From Alitiscatomonas aceti (GTDB taxonomy: Bacteria; Bacillota; Clostridia; Lachnospirales; Lachnospiraceae): a DNA stretch of 50,896 bases. This document shows, piece by piece, positions 25,462-32,898 of the stretch. The first letter of the stretch is position 1. Each line of letters starts with the position of its first letter. Location of the stretch: positions 1 through 50,896 of the forward strand of contig NZ_JAOQJF010000023.1 in NCBI RefSeq assembly GCF_025567195.1. The letters are read 5' to 3'. The position numbers and the translations under genes were made by a program. The notes beneath the pieces were generated by a model. That model saw only the letters and a program-made list of their open reading frames with translations. It was not told the DNA's origin and did not search any database.

Positions 25462-25845
25462 TCACCGCTCATGGGCCTTGAAGTCCAGGTTATCCCGCGG
25501 GACGCCGGCCAGTTCCAGTTCGCGCTTGTCCCGCACATACGCCGCATAGCGGGCGTAGGTGTAACCTTCGCTGTCAACGAGGATGCCGTCCTGCCGCCTG
25601 CGGGCGGTGACCAGCAGGCAGCGGAAGCGGCCGAACTTCTCGCTGTACCCGGTGAGCTGGGTCCTTGCGGCGATGAAAGGGGCCTCGGCCAGCAGGTCCG
25701 CTTGAAAGCGGCGGTATTTGGATTCCGGCAGGATGATCTCCCGCACCACCGTAAAAGGCGCGGTCTTGATGATCGGGGTGTCGTTTTGCAAATCAGCAAC
25801 AGAAGCCGCCTTTCTGAAAAATCGTGCTTGCTGCTCTTTTGCTAT
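25462..25845 (-). CDS. Small conserved-looking protein next to oriT, apparent ATA start
   Basis: A 127-residue protein if translation begins at ATA 25845-25843, 8 nt after GGAGG (25858-25854). The reading frame from there (AKEQQARFFRKAASVADLQN) is open and continuous with the rest. The first canonical in-frame start, TTG 25791, has no ribosome site and would cut 18 residues. The body is basic and mixed alpha/beta (PFTVVREIILPESKYRRFQA, GFGRFRCLLVTARRR-like). I do not recognise the family with confidence; it may be one of the DUF proteins typical of Firmicutes ICEs. The ATA overlaps the TAG of a tiny upstream ORF. Confidence 0.65.
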   Translation of the reverse strand: MAKEQQARFFRKAASVADLQNDTPIIKTAPFTVVREIILPESKYRRFQADLLAEAPFIAARTQLTGYSEKFGRFRCLLVTARRRQDGILVDSEGYTYARYAAYVRDKRELELAGVPRDNLDFKAHER

Positions 25846-25868
25846 GGTGCAGACCTCCCTTCAATGGC

Positions 25869-25934
25869 AGGGCGTGTCATTGGACGTCCTTGCCGTCCAC
25901 GGTTGAAAAGCAAGGGCGTGTCATTGGACGTCCT
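25869..25934. repeat. 22-bp direct repeat, period 44 bp, with mini-ORFs
   Basis: Bases 25869-25890 and 25913-25934 are identical (22 bp; core GTGTCATTGGACGTCCT). The second copy contains the end of the methyltransferase gene (Asp-Val-Gln-stop). The duplication produces a 15-codon ORF (25924-25877, MTRPCFSTVDGKDVQ) whose end repeats that Asp-Val-Gln-stop, then a 12-codon ORF (25880-25842) covering the ribosome site of the next gene. It may be a recent tandem duplication or a coupling leader. Confidence 0.7.
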
Positions 25935-26649
25935 CCAGCGCCTGGCGGATCCGGCCTCTGGCCAGTGCGGCATAGGCGTCCGTGACTTCGATGCCGGTGG
26001 CGGAGTAGCCCTCCAGCACAGCGGCCAGCACCGTGGTGCCGCTGCCGGCAAAGGGGTCCAGGATCCGTCCGCCCGGCTCGGTGATCTTCACGATGTCCCG
26101 CATAAGTTGCAGGGGCTTTTCCGTCAGGTGGATGCGGTTCTGGGGGTTGCCGTACTTGAACACGCCGGGCAGGCAGGGCACAGGCCGGCTGATGGGCATG
26201 TCCCCGTTGGATCCCCAGACGATGTACTCCGCCTGCTGGCGGAAGCGTCCCTTCTGGGGCCGGCTGTTGCCCTTGTCCCAGACGGCGGTGCCGCGCCAGA
26301 TCCAGCCAGCCCACTGGAGGGCGTCCGTAGCTGCGGGAAGCTGCCGCCAGTCGATGAACATACACACCGGGGCGCCGGGCTTACAGATTTTTCTGGCGTC
26401 GTACAGCCACTCCGCCGCCCAGCGCGTCCATGACCGCTGGTCCTTGGCGTCCCCGTCAAAGGGCGGCGGAGCATGGTCGCCCATGTTGGAGTATTTCTTG
26501 GCCGTGGACTTGTTCTTTTCCGCCTGGGTGCGCCCGCCGGATGCGTAGGGCGGGTCTGTGATCACCGCGTCGAAGGTCCCAGGCGCAAAGCCGGACAGCA
26601 CCTTCAGCGCGTCGCCTTGGATGATTTCCCACTGGGGGTTATCGCTCAT
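25921..26649 (-). CDS. DNA methyltransferase (N4-cytosine/N6-adenine, beta class)
   Basis: A 242-residue amino-methyltransferase. Motif IV DPPY is near residue 33 and motif I DPFAGSGTT near residue 203, with the recognition region between them; the IV-then-I order defines the beta class. TEKPLQLM before motif I is also typical. It transfers a methyl group from SAM to an exocyclic amine of A or C; the target sequence is unknown. No cognate restriction enzyme gene is adjacent, so it is probably an orphan used for self-protection or regulation. It starts ATGAGCGATAA, overlapping the upstream gene by 11 bp. Confidence 0.9.
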   Translation of the reverse strand: MSDNPQWEIIQGDALKVLSGFAPGTFDAVITDPPYASGGRTQAEKNKSTAKKYSNMGDHAPPPFDGDAKDQRSWTRWAAEWLYDARKICKPGAPVCMFIDWRQLPAATDALQWAGWIWRGTAVWDKGNSRPQKGRFRQQAEYIVWGSNGDMPISRPVPCLPGVFKYGNPQNRIHLTEKPLQLMRDIVKITEPGGRILDPFAGSGTTVLAAVLEGYSATGIEVTDAYAALARGRIRQALEDVQ

Positions 26650-26968
26650 AGGCAGGTTTCTCCTTCTTCTTATTCTTTTTGGGTGTTTGCAGTACAGGTT
26701 CCTGATATTCTTCCAAATGCACTGTTCCGTCTTTTTCCGTTATGATTGCAGGCCGGTGGACCCGCTGGCCGAGATCCAGCAGTGTTCCTTCGATGGCATC
26801 CGCTACTTCGCCTATATAATGCATATCCCAGGGAAATTCATCTTCCGTCTTGTTGAGGAAGGTGAGGATCGTTTGGTAAACGGTATTGTCAATCGCATCT
26901 AACTGCTCGATCTGCCTGCCTGATAATTCGATCTCCAGTTCTTCTGGCGGAATGTTGTCCACCATCAC
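26639..26968 (-). CDS. Hypothetical acidic protein
   Basis: A 109-residue protein, acidic through its first ~90 residues (PPEELEIELSGRQIEQLDAI) and ending in a lysine-rich tail (TPKKNKKKEKPAYER). No family is recognised. Two adjacent ATG codons (26968, 26965) follow AAGGAGCG; either could be used. Its stop overlaps the methyltransferase start, so it belongs to the same coupled unit. Confidence 0.7.
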   Translation of the reverse strand: MMVDNIPPEELEIELSGRQIEQLDAIDNTVYQTILTFLNKTEDEFPWDMHYIGEVADAIEGTLLDLGQRVHRPAIITEKDGTVHLEEYQEPVLQTPKKNKKKEKPAYER

Positions 26969-26969
26969 A

Positions 26970-27743
26970 TCATCGCTCCTTCCCTTGCTTGGTTCGCCGG
27001 CGCGGGGGCTTTCCCAGCTCCTTTTGGTCTGTCAGGACAGGGATCCCCAGCCTCTCGGCGTGGTTGATCTCCGCCCACATGCCCTCCGTCCAGACGGGGC
27101 CGTAGACGTTGACCTGCTGGCAGGACTCCACCAACCGCAGGCCCATCTCCCGTGCCGCCTGATCCTGTGCCGGGTTTTCCGGGTCGGCAATGGGCGGAAA
27201 CATCAAATGGGGGCAGATGGGCACGTTGCCCGCTGCGAATACCTCCCGCGCTTTATCTCTGGCGAAGGCGATATTCTTCTCCACCTCGCCGCGGAGCGGG
27301 GCGCAGATGTAGACGAGTCTTGGGCCATCCTGCCGGCGCTCCGTCACACGATCCCGGAACACTCCCAGGTACTCGCTCACAGCCTGCCGCATGGCGGAAT
27401 AGTCCGCCGCGGATGGGCGGAAGGCGTACCACTCCACTTTCCCGCTATCTTCCCAGATATGCGGCGCTACGCCATTACGGAAGTTGGGGTTGCCCGGCAC
27501 TTGCTTGACGCCGAGGACGTCCTTCAGCCGGAGGCGGAGCTTATCTACTACGCCGTCTGTGCGGTTCAGCACCGTAACGCTGATGACGTCATAGTGGTCC
27601 GCGTGGCCTGATGTCACAAACTGCACACGGGCACGGAGATCCTTTCCCAGCGTTCCCAAACAGGCCCGGCCTGTAAACTTGGGGCTGCCGATCACCGTGC
27701 CGTCTGCAAACAGTTTCCGAAGTTCCTGTTCGTAAAATGTCAT
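26970..27743 (-). CDS. DUF4406-like (nucleoside deoxyribosyltransferase-fold) protein
   Basis: A 257-residue protein. The C-terminal ~115 residues have the DUF4406/deoxyribosyltransferase-like pattern: RLVYICAPLRGEVEKN, then PICPHLMFPP, a polar loop, VNVYGPVWTEGMWAEINHAE and GIPVLTD. The N-terminal ~135 residues form a separate unknown domain. Relatives hydrolyse or transfer bases of nucleosides or nucleotides, but the catalytic role is unproven for this group. It could act on nucleotides or modified bases. Its ATG overlaps the upstream gene by 4 bp. Confidence 0.65.
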   Translation of the reverse strand: MTFYEQELRKLFADGTVIGSPKFTGRACLGTLGKDLRARVQFVTSGHADHYDVISVTVLNRTDGVVDKLRLRLKDVLGVKQVPGNPNFRNGVAPHIWEDSGKVEWYAFRPSAADYSAMRQAVSEYLGVFRDRVTERRQDGPRLVYICAPLRGEVEKNIAFARDKAREVFAAGNVPICPHLMFPPIADPENPAQDQAAREMGLRLVESCQQVNVYGPVWTEGMWAEINHAERLGIPVLTDQKELGKPPRRRTKQGKER

Positions 27744-28453
27744 CTCGCCGGCCCATCCTTGGTGCGTTTTGTTTTGGATGGGTCCTCATGGTACTCATAG
27801 GTGCTTTTATCCGCAGAGAGATAGAGGTCAAAGTCTGCAAGGTCGATCCCCATGATATCCGACGCCAGTTCATACGCCTCTCTGGATCCGGGTTCCGGGA
27901 TGTTTGCATCGATCATTTCTCCGTTTTTGTATACAGCCTCTCCCACATTGCTCCCGATGTCCTCGTCTGCCCAGCAGTAGGAGATAGTCTGATCCGGGTA
28001 CTTTCTCGAAAGGGCCTCCAAAATTGTCGGGACGCTGCTCCAGGCAGTAAAGAACTCCAGGGTATCATCATCCTTACCCAGTTCCACACAGGAATACGCA
28101 TTCCATTTGGTTCCCCAATTTTTATTACACCACTCGTACCAGGTGGGGGAACCGTACTGCTGAATATTCTCATACGCCTGTTTCCCAAGCGCCCATTCCT
28201 CCGGATGTTCTTTTTGGAAAGCTTCCGCGCCGGCTTTGTCACCAGTTATAAACCGGCGATATGCGTCAAGGCCGTTGGTTGTCCTGGTTCCGGATTCAAT
28301 GTCTAAGGCTTTTGGCATAGGGATGAGTTTGTTAAAATCGATGCTCCCGTAAACACCATCCTTCTGGCGCAGATCCCGCAGCATTTGATGGAAAGCGGCG
28401 ACCTGCTCCGGCTGATCTCCAAATGAGATCAAATTTGTGATATGATTTGGCAT
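27740..28453 (-). CDS. Api92/YubB-like ferredoxin-fold protein (DUF1281 type)
   Basis: A 237-residue protein whose N-terminus MPNHITNLISFGDQPEQV and central W-rich section (WYEWCNKNWGTKWNAY, then LEFFTAWSSVP) match the Api92/DUF1281 family, often found on plasmids, phages and ICEs. The function of this family is unknown. I take ATG 28453 because GGGAGG lies 6 nt before it; an upstream ATG (28489) precedes the ribosome site. It overlaps the DUF4406-like gene by 4 bp. Confidence 0.8.
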   Translation of the reverse strand: MPNHITNLISFGDQPEQVAAFHQMLRDLRQKDGVYGSIDFNKLIPMPKALDIESGTRTTNGLDAYRRFITGDKAGAEAFQKEHPEEWALGKQAYENIQQYGSPTWYEWCNKNWGTKWNAYSCVELGKDDDTLEFFTAWSSVPTILEALSRKYPDQTISYCWADEDIGSNVGEAVYKNGEMIDANIPEPGSREAYELASDIMGIDLADFDLYLSADKSTYEYHEDPSKTKRTKDGPAR

Positions 28454-28470
28454 GAAACCTCCCTTCACCG

Positions 28471-29214
28471 CTATGCGGCGTTTTTCCATAGGCTGAGTTG
28501 TTCATCTTCACGCCGAAAACCTGCGTCAATTTCCGAAAATGTCGTGGTCCGGTTAAACTTCTCAGTGACCTTTCCCGGCAGGGCCTGCAGTTCCAGCATC
28601 CTGGCCCACAGATCCGGGTGGTGGTCATAGAGATGGCGGAGTTCCCGTCGCCTGGCGTTGGGGCAGAACCAGCAGCCGCCCCTGTCGGTGAAGTCATAGA
28701 CAGGAGAAAGCAGCCCCGCCTCCCGGCAGAGCTGCTTTGCGTCCTGTTCCGTATAGCCATACTTGTCCAACAGGGAAACACGGCGTCCGTCCAGCCGGAG
28801 CAGCCGCTCCTGCTCATCCCTGGCGATGCCGATGTATTGGACCGTGTCCGGCGGGAGGCTTCTCTGGTACCGTAAAATCGGTTTCAGTTTGCAGTCCCGC
28901 TGGACGGCGCATCGCCCACAGATGGGAAAGGAGCGGAGCAGGCCCTTTTTCGGCCCGCGGGTGATCCGCCCGGTGAACAGCCCCACATAGGTCTGCAGCC
29001 CACGAAGAATGCGGATCTTTACGCCCATGCGCTCCAGTGCGGGGATGGCCGTGCCATAGATGAAGTCCCGGTGTTCCGGCACCTCGCCGGAGATATGGCT
29101 GTCAAACATAACTTAGCAGTACACCGCCTCATCCAGCGGTTCCCCGTAGCGGAGCGCCAGCAGGATGGTGGCGATGCTGTCCTTACCAAAAGAACAGGAT
29201 GCTATATATTTCAG
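28471..29214 (-). pseudogene. PP-loop/PAPS-reductase-like protein broken by a stop codon
   Basis: Reading from CTG 29214 gives KYIASCSFGKDSIATILLAL, the PP-loop (SxGKDS) of the PAPS reductase/ATP pyrophosphatase family, then EAVYC followed by TAA (29115-29113) and an in-frame continuation VMFDSHISGEVPEHRDF to the end. The rest holds CGRC..C and CWFC, consistent with Zn or Fe-S binding in the phage/ICE members. The stop is at codon 34. Without it the protein would be ~247 residues, a normal size. An ATG at 29109 could yield only the C-terminal 212 residues without the ATP-binding loop. Either it is a recent nonsense pseudogene or the stop is read through. Confidence 0.75.
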
Positions 29215-30362
29215 CCGCCACCATCTCCGTGATCCAACTGCGCACACAGCTCCGCAAACTTTCCGGCCTGACCGGTCTGCTCCCACGGCAGGTTTGCCCT
29301 GGTAAAGTGGCCATAGTTGCAGGCGTCCGCAAAAATCGGCTGGTTCAACTGCAGGGTATGGATCATACCTGCGGGCGTGAGGTCAAAGAAACAGCGGACC
29401 GCCTGTTCCAGCAGTTTGTCCGAGTATGTACCGGTGAGGTGGGTATCCACGTCGACGGCCACCGGATCGGCCCGCCCGATTGCATAGGCCAGAGCGACTG
29501 TGCATTTCTCCGCGAGGCCGGCGGCCACAATATTCTTGGCGATGCAGCGGGCCATGTAGGCGCCGCTGCGGTCCACCTTGGTCCCATCCTTGCCGGACAG
29601 CGCGCCGCCGCCGTGGGGGGCCAGCCCTCCATAGGTGTCCACCATCAGTTTGCGGCCGGTCAGGCCGGTGTCCGCCTCGATCCCACCCAGTACAAAGCGG
29701 CCGGAGGGATTGATGAAAATCTCCGTGTCCTCATCCGCGGGGAAGATGCGGAGGGCTGGCTGGATGACGAATTCCAGCAGTTCCTCCCGCAGTTGGGACA
29801 GATCCTTATCCTCCGCATGCTGGCAGGAGAGGACGATGGCGGAGATCCGCCGGGGTGCGCCGAAGACATACTCCACAGACACCTGCGCCTTTCCGTCCGG
29901 CCGCAGGCCGCTGATCCTGCCCATCGTCCGCGCACAGGTAAGCAGGGCGGTCAGGCGGTGGGCCAGCACTACCGGCAGTGGCAGGAGATTTTCTGTTTCA
30001 CTGCAGGCGTAGCCGTACATGATGCCCTGATCGCCGGCACCTGCTTGGCCGCTGTCTGCGACAGCGTCTGCAATGTCCGGGCTTTGGGGGTGGATGAGAA
30101 CCTCCACATCAAAGTCCCTGCAGTTGTATCCGGCCCGGCGCACCGTGTCGCGCACGATGGAAGAGATATCCGGGATCGTCAGCGCGCTAATCTCGCCGGC
30201 CACCACAAATTTGCCCGCCGTCGCCAGAACTTCACAGGCGACGCGGGCGTTGGGGTCGTGTTCCAGGCAGCAGTCCAGCACAGTATCCGCTATGGTGTCG
30301 CACAGCTTGTCCGGGTGGCCCGCTGTGACGGACTCCGCTGTCAGAATGGTCTTATCTTTCAT
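29211..30362 (-). CDS. metK: S-adenosylmethionine synthetase
   Basis: A 383-residue methionine adenosyltransferase (ATP + methionine to SAM + PPi + Pi). Landmarks are GHPDKLCD (ATP site), GAGDQGIMYGYA, and GGGALSGKDGTKVDRSGAY (P-loop-like, phosphate binding), all near full consensus. ATG 30362 is used because AAGGA lies 6 nt upstream; an adjacent ATG (30368) abuts it. Chromosomal metK is normally sufficient, so a copy on an ICE is notable. It lies in the operon with two SAM-using DNA methyltransferases. It overlaps the preceding gene by 11 bp and the following PP-loop gene by 4 bp. Confidence 0.93.
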   Translation of the reverse strand: MKDKTILTAESVTAGHPDKLCDTIADTVLDCCLEHDPNARVACEVLATAGKFVVAGEISALTIPDISSIVRDTVRRAGYNCRDFDVEVLIHPQSPDIADAVADSGQAGAGDQGIMYGYACSETENLLPLPVVLAHRLTALLTCARTMGRISGLRPDGKAQVSVEYVFGAPRRISAIVLSCQHAEDKDLSQLREELLEFVIQPALRIFPADEDTEIFINPSGRFVLGGIEADTGLTGRKLMVDTYGGLAPHGGGALSGKDGTKVDRSGAYMARCIAKNIVAAGLAEKCTVALAYAIGRADPVAVDVDTHLTGTYSDKLLEQAVRCFFDLTPAGMIHTLQLNQPIFADACNYGHFTRANLPWEQTGQAGKFAELCAQLDHGDGGG

Positions 30363-30732
30363 GCTCATTCCTTCTCTCTTTCTTTTTGGGGAGTGGGAAC
30401 AACATCTCCCGGCTGTACAGGGATTCATATTTTCGAAGCTGTTCCGGCGTCAAAGACACAAAGGTTTCCCCGCCGAGGCCGGCGAGGAAAAAGGTGCCGC
30501 ACACAACATCATACGGATCCCCGTTTTCCAGCCGGAGGAGGCGGTTTGGCTGCAGGCCAGCAAACTTGCCGCTGCTGTTAAATATAAGCGCCACGGGATC
30601 CTCATAGGGGTATGTGGCGTCGATGTCCCCGCCGACAATCTCCTGCATGGCCTGCAGGGTGTCTGGGATCTGCCGGGGATATGGCGGTTTCCCCGGCTCT
30701 ACAACGAGGATTGTCAGATGGTTATCGCTCAT
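30352..30732 (-). CDS. DUF3846 protein
   Basis: A 126-residue protein starting MSDNHLTILVVEPGKPPYP. It carries the family segments AMQEIVGGDIDATYPYED, a FNSSGKFAGLQPNRLLR stretch and CGTFFLAGLGGETFVSLT, which place it in DUF3846, common in Firmicutes mobile elements with unknown function. ATG 30732 is chosen from the conserved start and an 11-bp overlap with the upstream gene; earlier in-frame starts extend into it. It ends NEHER just over the metK start. Confidence 0.82.
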   Translation of the reverse strand: MSDNHLTILVVEPGKPPYPRQIPDTLQAMQEIVGGDIDATYPYEDPVALIFNSSGKFAGLQPNRLLRLENGDPYDVVCGTFFLAGLGGETFVSLTPEQLRKYESLYSREMLFPLPKKKERRNEHER

Positions 30733-31120
30733 GGCAATCCTTCCTCTTGGCGGGAGCGCCCTGTTGACTGCTGCGGCCTGTATCCCGTTGCACAACTTCG
30801 CGCTCCCGTTCTATCTGTTGGAACATTTTTAGCGTTTCCCGAAATGCCACATATTGCCGGATCCGTTCCGGGTCATCTGTAATGGTACGCACGGTTTCCC
30901 AAAAGGGACTTCCATGCAGGCTGACATCTTCCTGAACAACCAGTGCCGGCCGCTCACCATTCTCCAGTGTGACACGGCAATCCCGCAGATCTTCCGCATG
31001 GTCATAAACACCATATGCGATACCAACGATTTTCAATGTTTCCAGTGCATCTACGGTTACGGAAAATCCTGTGGCATTCATGTGTAGTTCTCCCGTCAGA
31101 GAGATGGTTTTTCTTGCCAT
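30722..31120 (-). CDS. Hypothetical protein
   Basis: A 132-residue protein with an N-terminal beta-like stretch (ARKTISLTGELHMNATGFSV), a central LVVQEDVSLHGSPFWETV segment and a charged helical C-terminus ending CHER. I do not recognise a family. The ATG follows AGAGAGG. It is coupled downstream to the DUF3846 gene through a CATGAGCGATAA junction. Confidence 0.7.
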   Translation of the reverse strand: MARKTISLTGELHMNATGFSVTVDALETLKIVGIAYGVYDHAEDLRDCRVTLENGERPALVVQEDVSLHGSPFWETVRTITDDPERIRQYVAFRETLKMFQQIEREREVVQRDTGRSSQQGAPAKRKDCHER

Positions 31121-31138
31121 ACCGCGCCTCTCTTTCCT

Positions 31139-31681
31139 TTATCGCTCATGGTGGCCCTTCTTCCTGCCTGGCTTTTCGCCGAAAAACAGGTCCATTTCCT
31201 GCATGCGCTCAAAGTGCCGGGCCTGCCGCACCTCGTCGTGCACATTTTTCAGCGCGGCCTCCAGTTCCGGCACCGGCAGGCCGTTTTGGCGGTATCCCTC
31301 CAGAATGCCGCCATAGTAGGCGGGAGAAGGGATAGTGGGATCCCGCCATAGTTCCCCTGTCATGATGTAGGCCATGACGACCACGTCTTTGCCGTCCCCG
31401 GTGCGGACCGTGATATTCTCTTTCTCATACAGGCGCGGGTATCCCTCATAGACGTCCAAGGATCGCTCACACTCCGGCGTCAGCTTCCACAGAAGGCCGT
31501 GGACCTGGCTGCCAGGCAAAGGCTCGATGGTAGCGACGCCGGTTCCGCGCCGGTTGCCGCGGAACAGCAGTTCATAGCCATCCAGCACCGCAGGTCCAAC
31601 CACTTGAGCGGCGGGACAGCGGACAGCCATCTGCTCCAGATTGATATTGCTGCCATAGGCAAAATACAACCGTTCCGCCAT
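31139..31681 (-). CDS. Gamma-glutamylcyclotransferase-like protein (GGCT/AIG2 family)
   Basis: A 180-residue protein. The N-terminal motif LYFAYGSNINLEQM has the YGSN signature of the fold, and the catalytic glutamate is probably in DVYEGYPRLYE. Family members cyclise and release gamma-glutamyl groups, giving 5-oxoproline. ATG 31681 is preferred over an upstream codon (31708) because the fold begins at MAERLYFAYGSN. It is next to an amidoligase gene. Such pairs have been proposed to make and remove gamma-glutamyl-type amide bonds in mobile-element operons; that is my recollection of comparative work, not tested here. Confidence 0.87.
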   Translation of the reverse strand: MAERLYFAYGSNINLEQMAVRCPAAQVVGPAVLDGYELLFRGNRRGTGVATIEPLPGSQVHGLLWKLTPECERSLDVYEGYPRLYEKENITVRTGDGKDVVVMAYIMTGELWRDPTIPSPAYYGGILEGYRQNGLPVPELEAALKNVHDEVRQARHFERMQEMDLFFGEKPGRKKGHHER

Positions 31682-31682
31682 A

Positions 31683-31931
31683 TCAGTCCTCCAGAATCGT
31701 GAGGGCACCTACTTTCGCCAACTGGGAGAACATCATGCGGGCCTGCTGCTCCACATCCCCCTCTGGCAGTGGGAAGTCCAGGCCGGTGGTACGCACCACA
31801 TTGTTTCGCAGGAACCAGATGTAACTCTCCGTGTCAGGGAACTCCGTGGGGTCAAATACACGGGCGCGCAGCTGGTCCATGATCTCCGCCCCGGTACCGG
31901 ACAGGATATCTTCTTCAATGCGGATCTTCAT
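31683..31931 (-). CDS. Small hypothetical protein between amidoligase and GGCT
   Basis: An 82-residue acidic protein (MKIRIEEDILSGTGAEIMDQ, EFPDTESYIWFLRNNVVRTT). I do not recognise a family. ATG 31931 follows GGAGAGGTGACGAG, and its stop ends one base before the GGCT start. Its place inside the amidoligase-GGCT unit suggests a carrier, substrate or accessory role, but nothing in the sequence shows this. Confidence 0.7.
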   Translation of the reverse strand: MKIRIEEDILSGTGAEIMDQLRARVFDPTEFPDTESYIWFLRNNVVRTTGLDFPLPEGDVEQQARMMFSQLAKVGALTILED

Positions 31932-31935
31932 CTCG

Positions 31936-32898
31936 TCACCTCTCCATCTCTCGGTTCTTTTTCTTCTTTTTGTTGACTTCGTAACTGTCCTTGTCGTAGC
32001 GCCAGGCACGGTCACCATCTAAGTTGGCCAGCAGATGGTCGCGGGTGTTCTTAAACTCCGGCCCGTTGAGGCCCAGGCGCACCAGCCATACACGGAAAGT
32101 GAATAGTTCATTGTCGCTGTGGGTTTTCCGCATGACAGTGCTGCGCTGGGCTATGGCCTGGGCCGACATGGCGAGGCACAGGTTGATGTACGCCGCGGCA
32201 CGGCCTGCATGGAGGGTGGAGTTGAAACAGCGCCACTCCACCGTGCCGCGATAGAACACCGAGTGCAGGTTTAAGGCATAATAGCGTGTCCAGTTGTAAT
32301 GCTCTCCTGCGCTGACCTCCCCTTCATACCAAATGCTCTCCAGCTGTGTCAGATCCTTGGTTTCCTCAGCGGAGAGGGTGCGGGCCTGCCGCAGCATGGG
32401 TTCCCGCACCTTTTGGCACCAGCGGGCGGCACGGGCCTCATTCACCTGCAGGGCCTTGAACAAAATGTCCTCTTTGGCGTACATGATGCTCAGGAGGTTT
32501 TTCAAGCTCTGGCGGTTGTGGTTGGCCGCGTCCACATGGATGTGCAGGCCGCAGGAACTGTTGACCTTTGCCCCCGCATGCCGGATCTGCCGCACACACT
32601 CTTGGAACTTTGGCAGCTCCGCATAGGTCAGTTTGGGCGAAACCATCTCCACTTTATATTGCCTGTTATTTGTTTGTTCGTAGCCATGCAATGTCTTTCG
32701 CTCTGCACGGATGCTTCCGTCACTCATCAGTTTCCACTCTTTGTTTTCTGTGTCTTTGACGACCCATGCATCATAAACCCCACCTTTGTACTGTGGGATC
32801 GTTCCGAAATAATCTGCCAGCGCCTGCGCGGCCTGTTCACGGGTGATGCCGGTCATCTCCACCTCGACGCCGAAATACTGGTCCTTCATCCCGGTCAC
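31936..32898 (-). CDS. Putative amidoligase (Amidoligase_2-type COOH-NH2 ligase)
   Basis: A 320-residue protein of the glutamine-synthetase-like amidoligase family. Core features include FGVEVEMTGITREQ (N-terminal Glu-rich strand), WKLMSDGSI, YKVEMVSPKLTY, SCGLHIHVDAANH with its metal-binding His cluster, and VEWRCFNSTLHA. Such enzymes are predicted to use ATP to join a carboxyl and an amine, but substrates are unknown. The start GTG 32898 overlaps the methyltransferase stop (GTGA) with AAAGGAGG 7 nt upstream. A lysine-rich tail (KKKKKNREMER) ends the protein. Its neighbours are a GGCT-like gene and an 82-residue gene. Confidence 0.88.
   Translation of the reverse strand: MTGMKDQYFGVEVEMTGITREQAAQALADYFGTIPQYKGGVYDAWVVKDTENKEWKLMSDGSIRAERKTLHGYEQTNNRQYKVEMVSPKLTYAELPKFQECVRQIRHAGAKVNSSCGLHIHVDAANHNRQSLKNLLSIMYAKEDILFKALQVNEARAARWCQKVREPMLRQARTLSAEETKDLTQLESIWYEGEVSAGEHYNWTRYYALNLHSVFYRGTVEWRCFNSTLHAGRAAAYINLCLAMSAQAIAQRSTVMRKTHSDNELFTFRVWLVRLGLNGPEFKNTRDHLLANLDGDRAWRYDKDSYEVNKKKKKNREMER

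Noticed and set aside
29199..30581. 460-codon plus-strand ORF antisense to metK
   Set aside because: Shadow of the conserved SAM synthetase frame.
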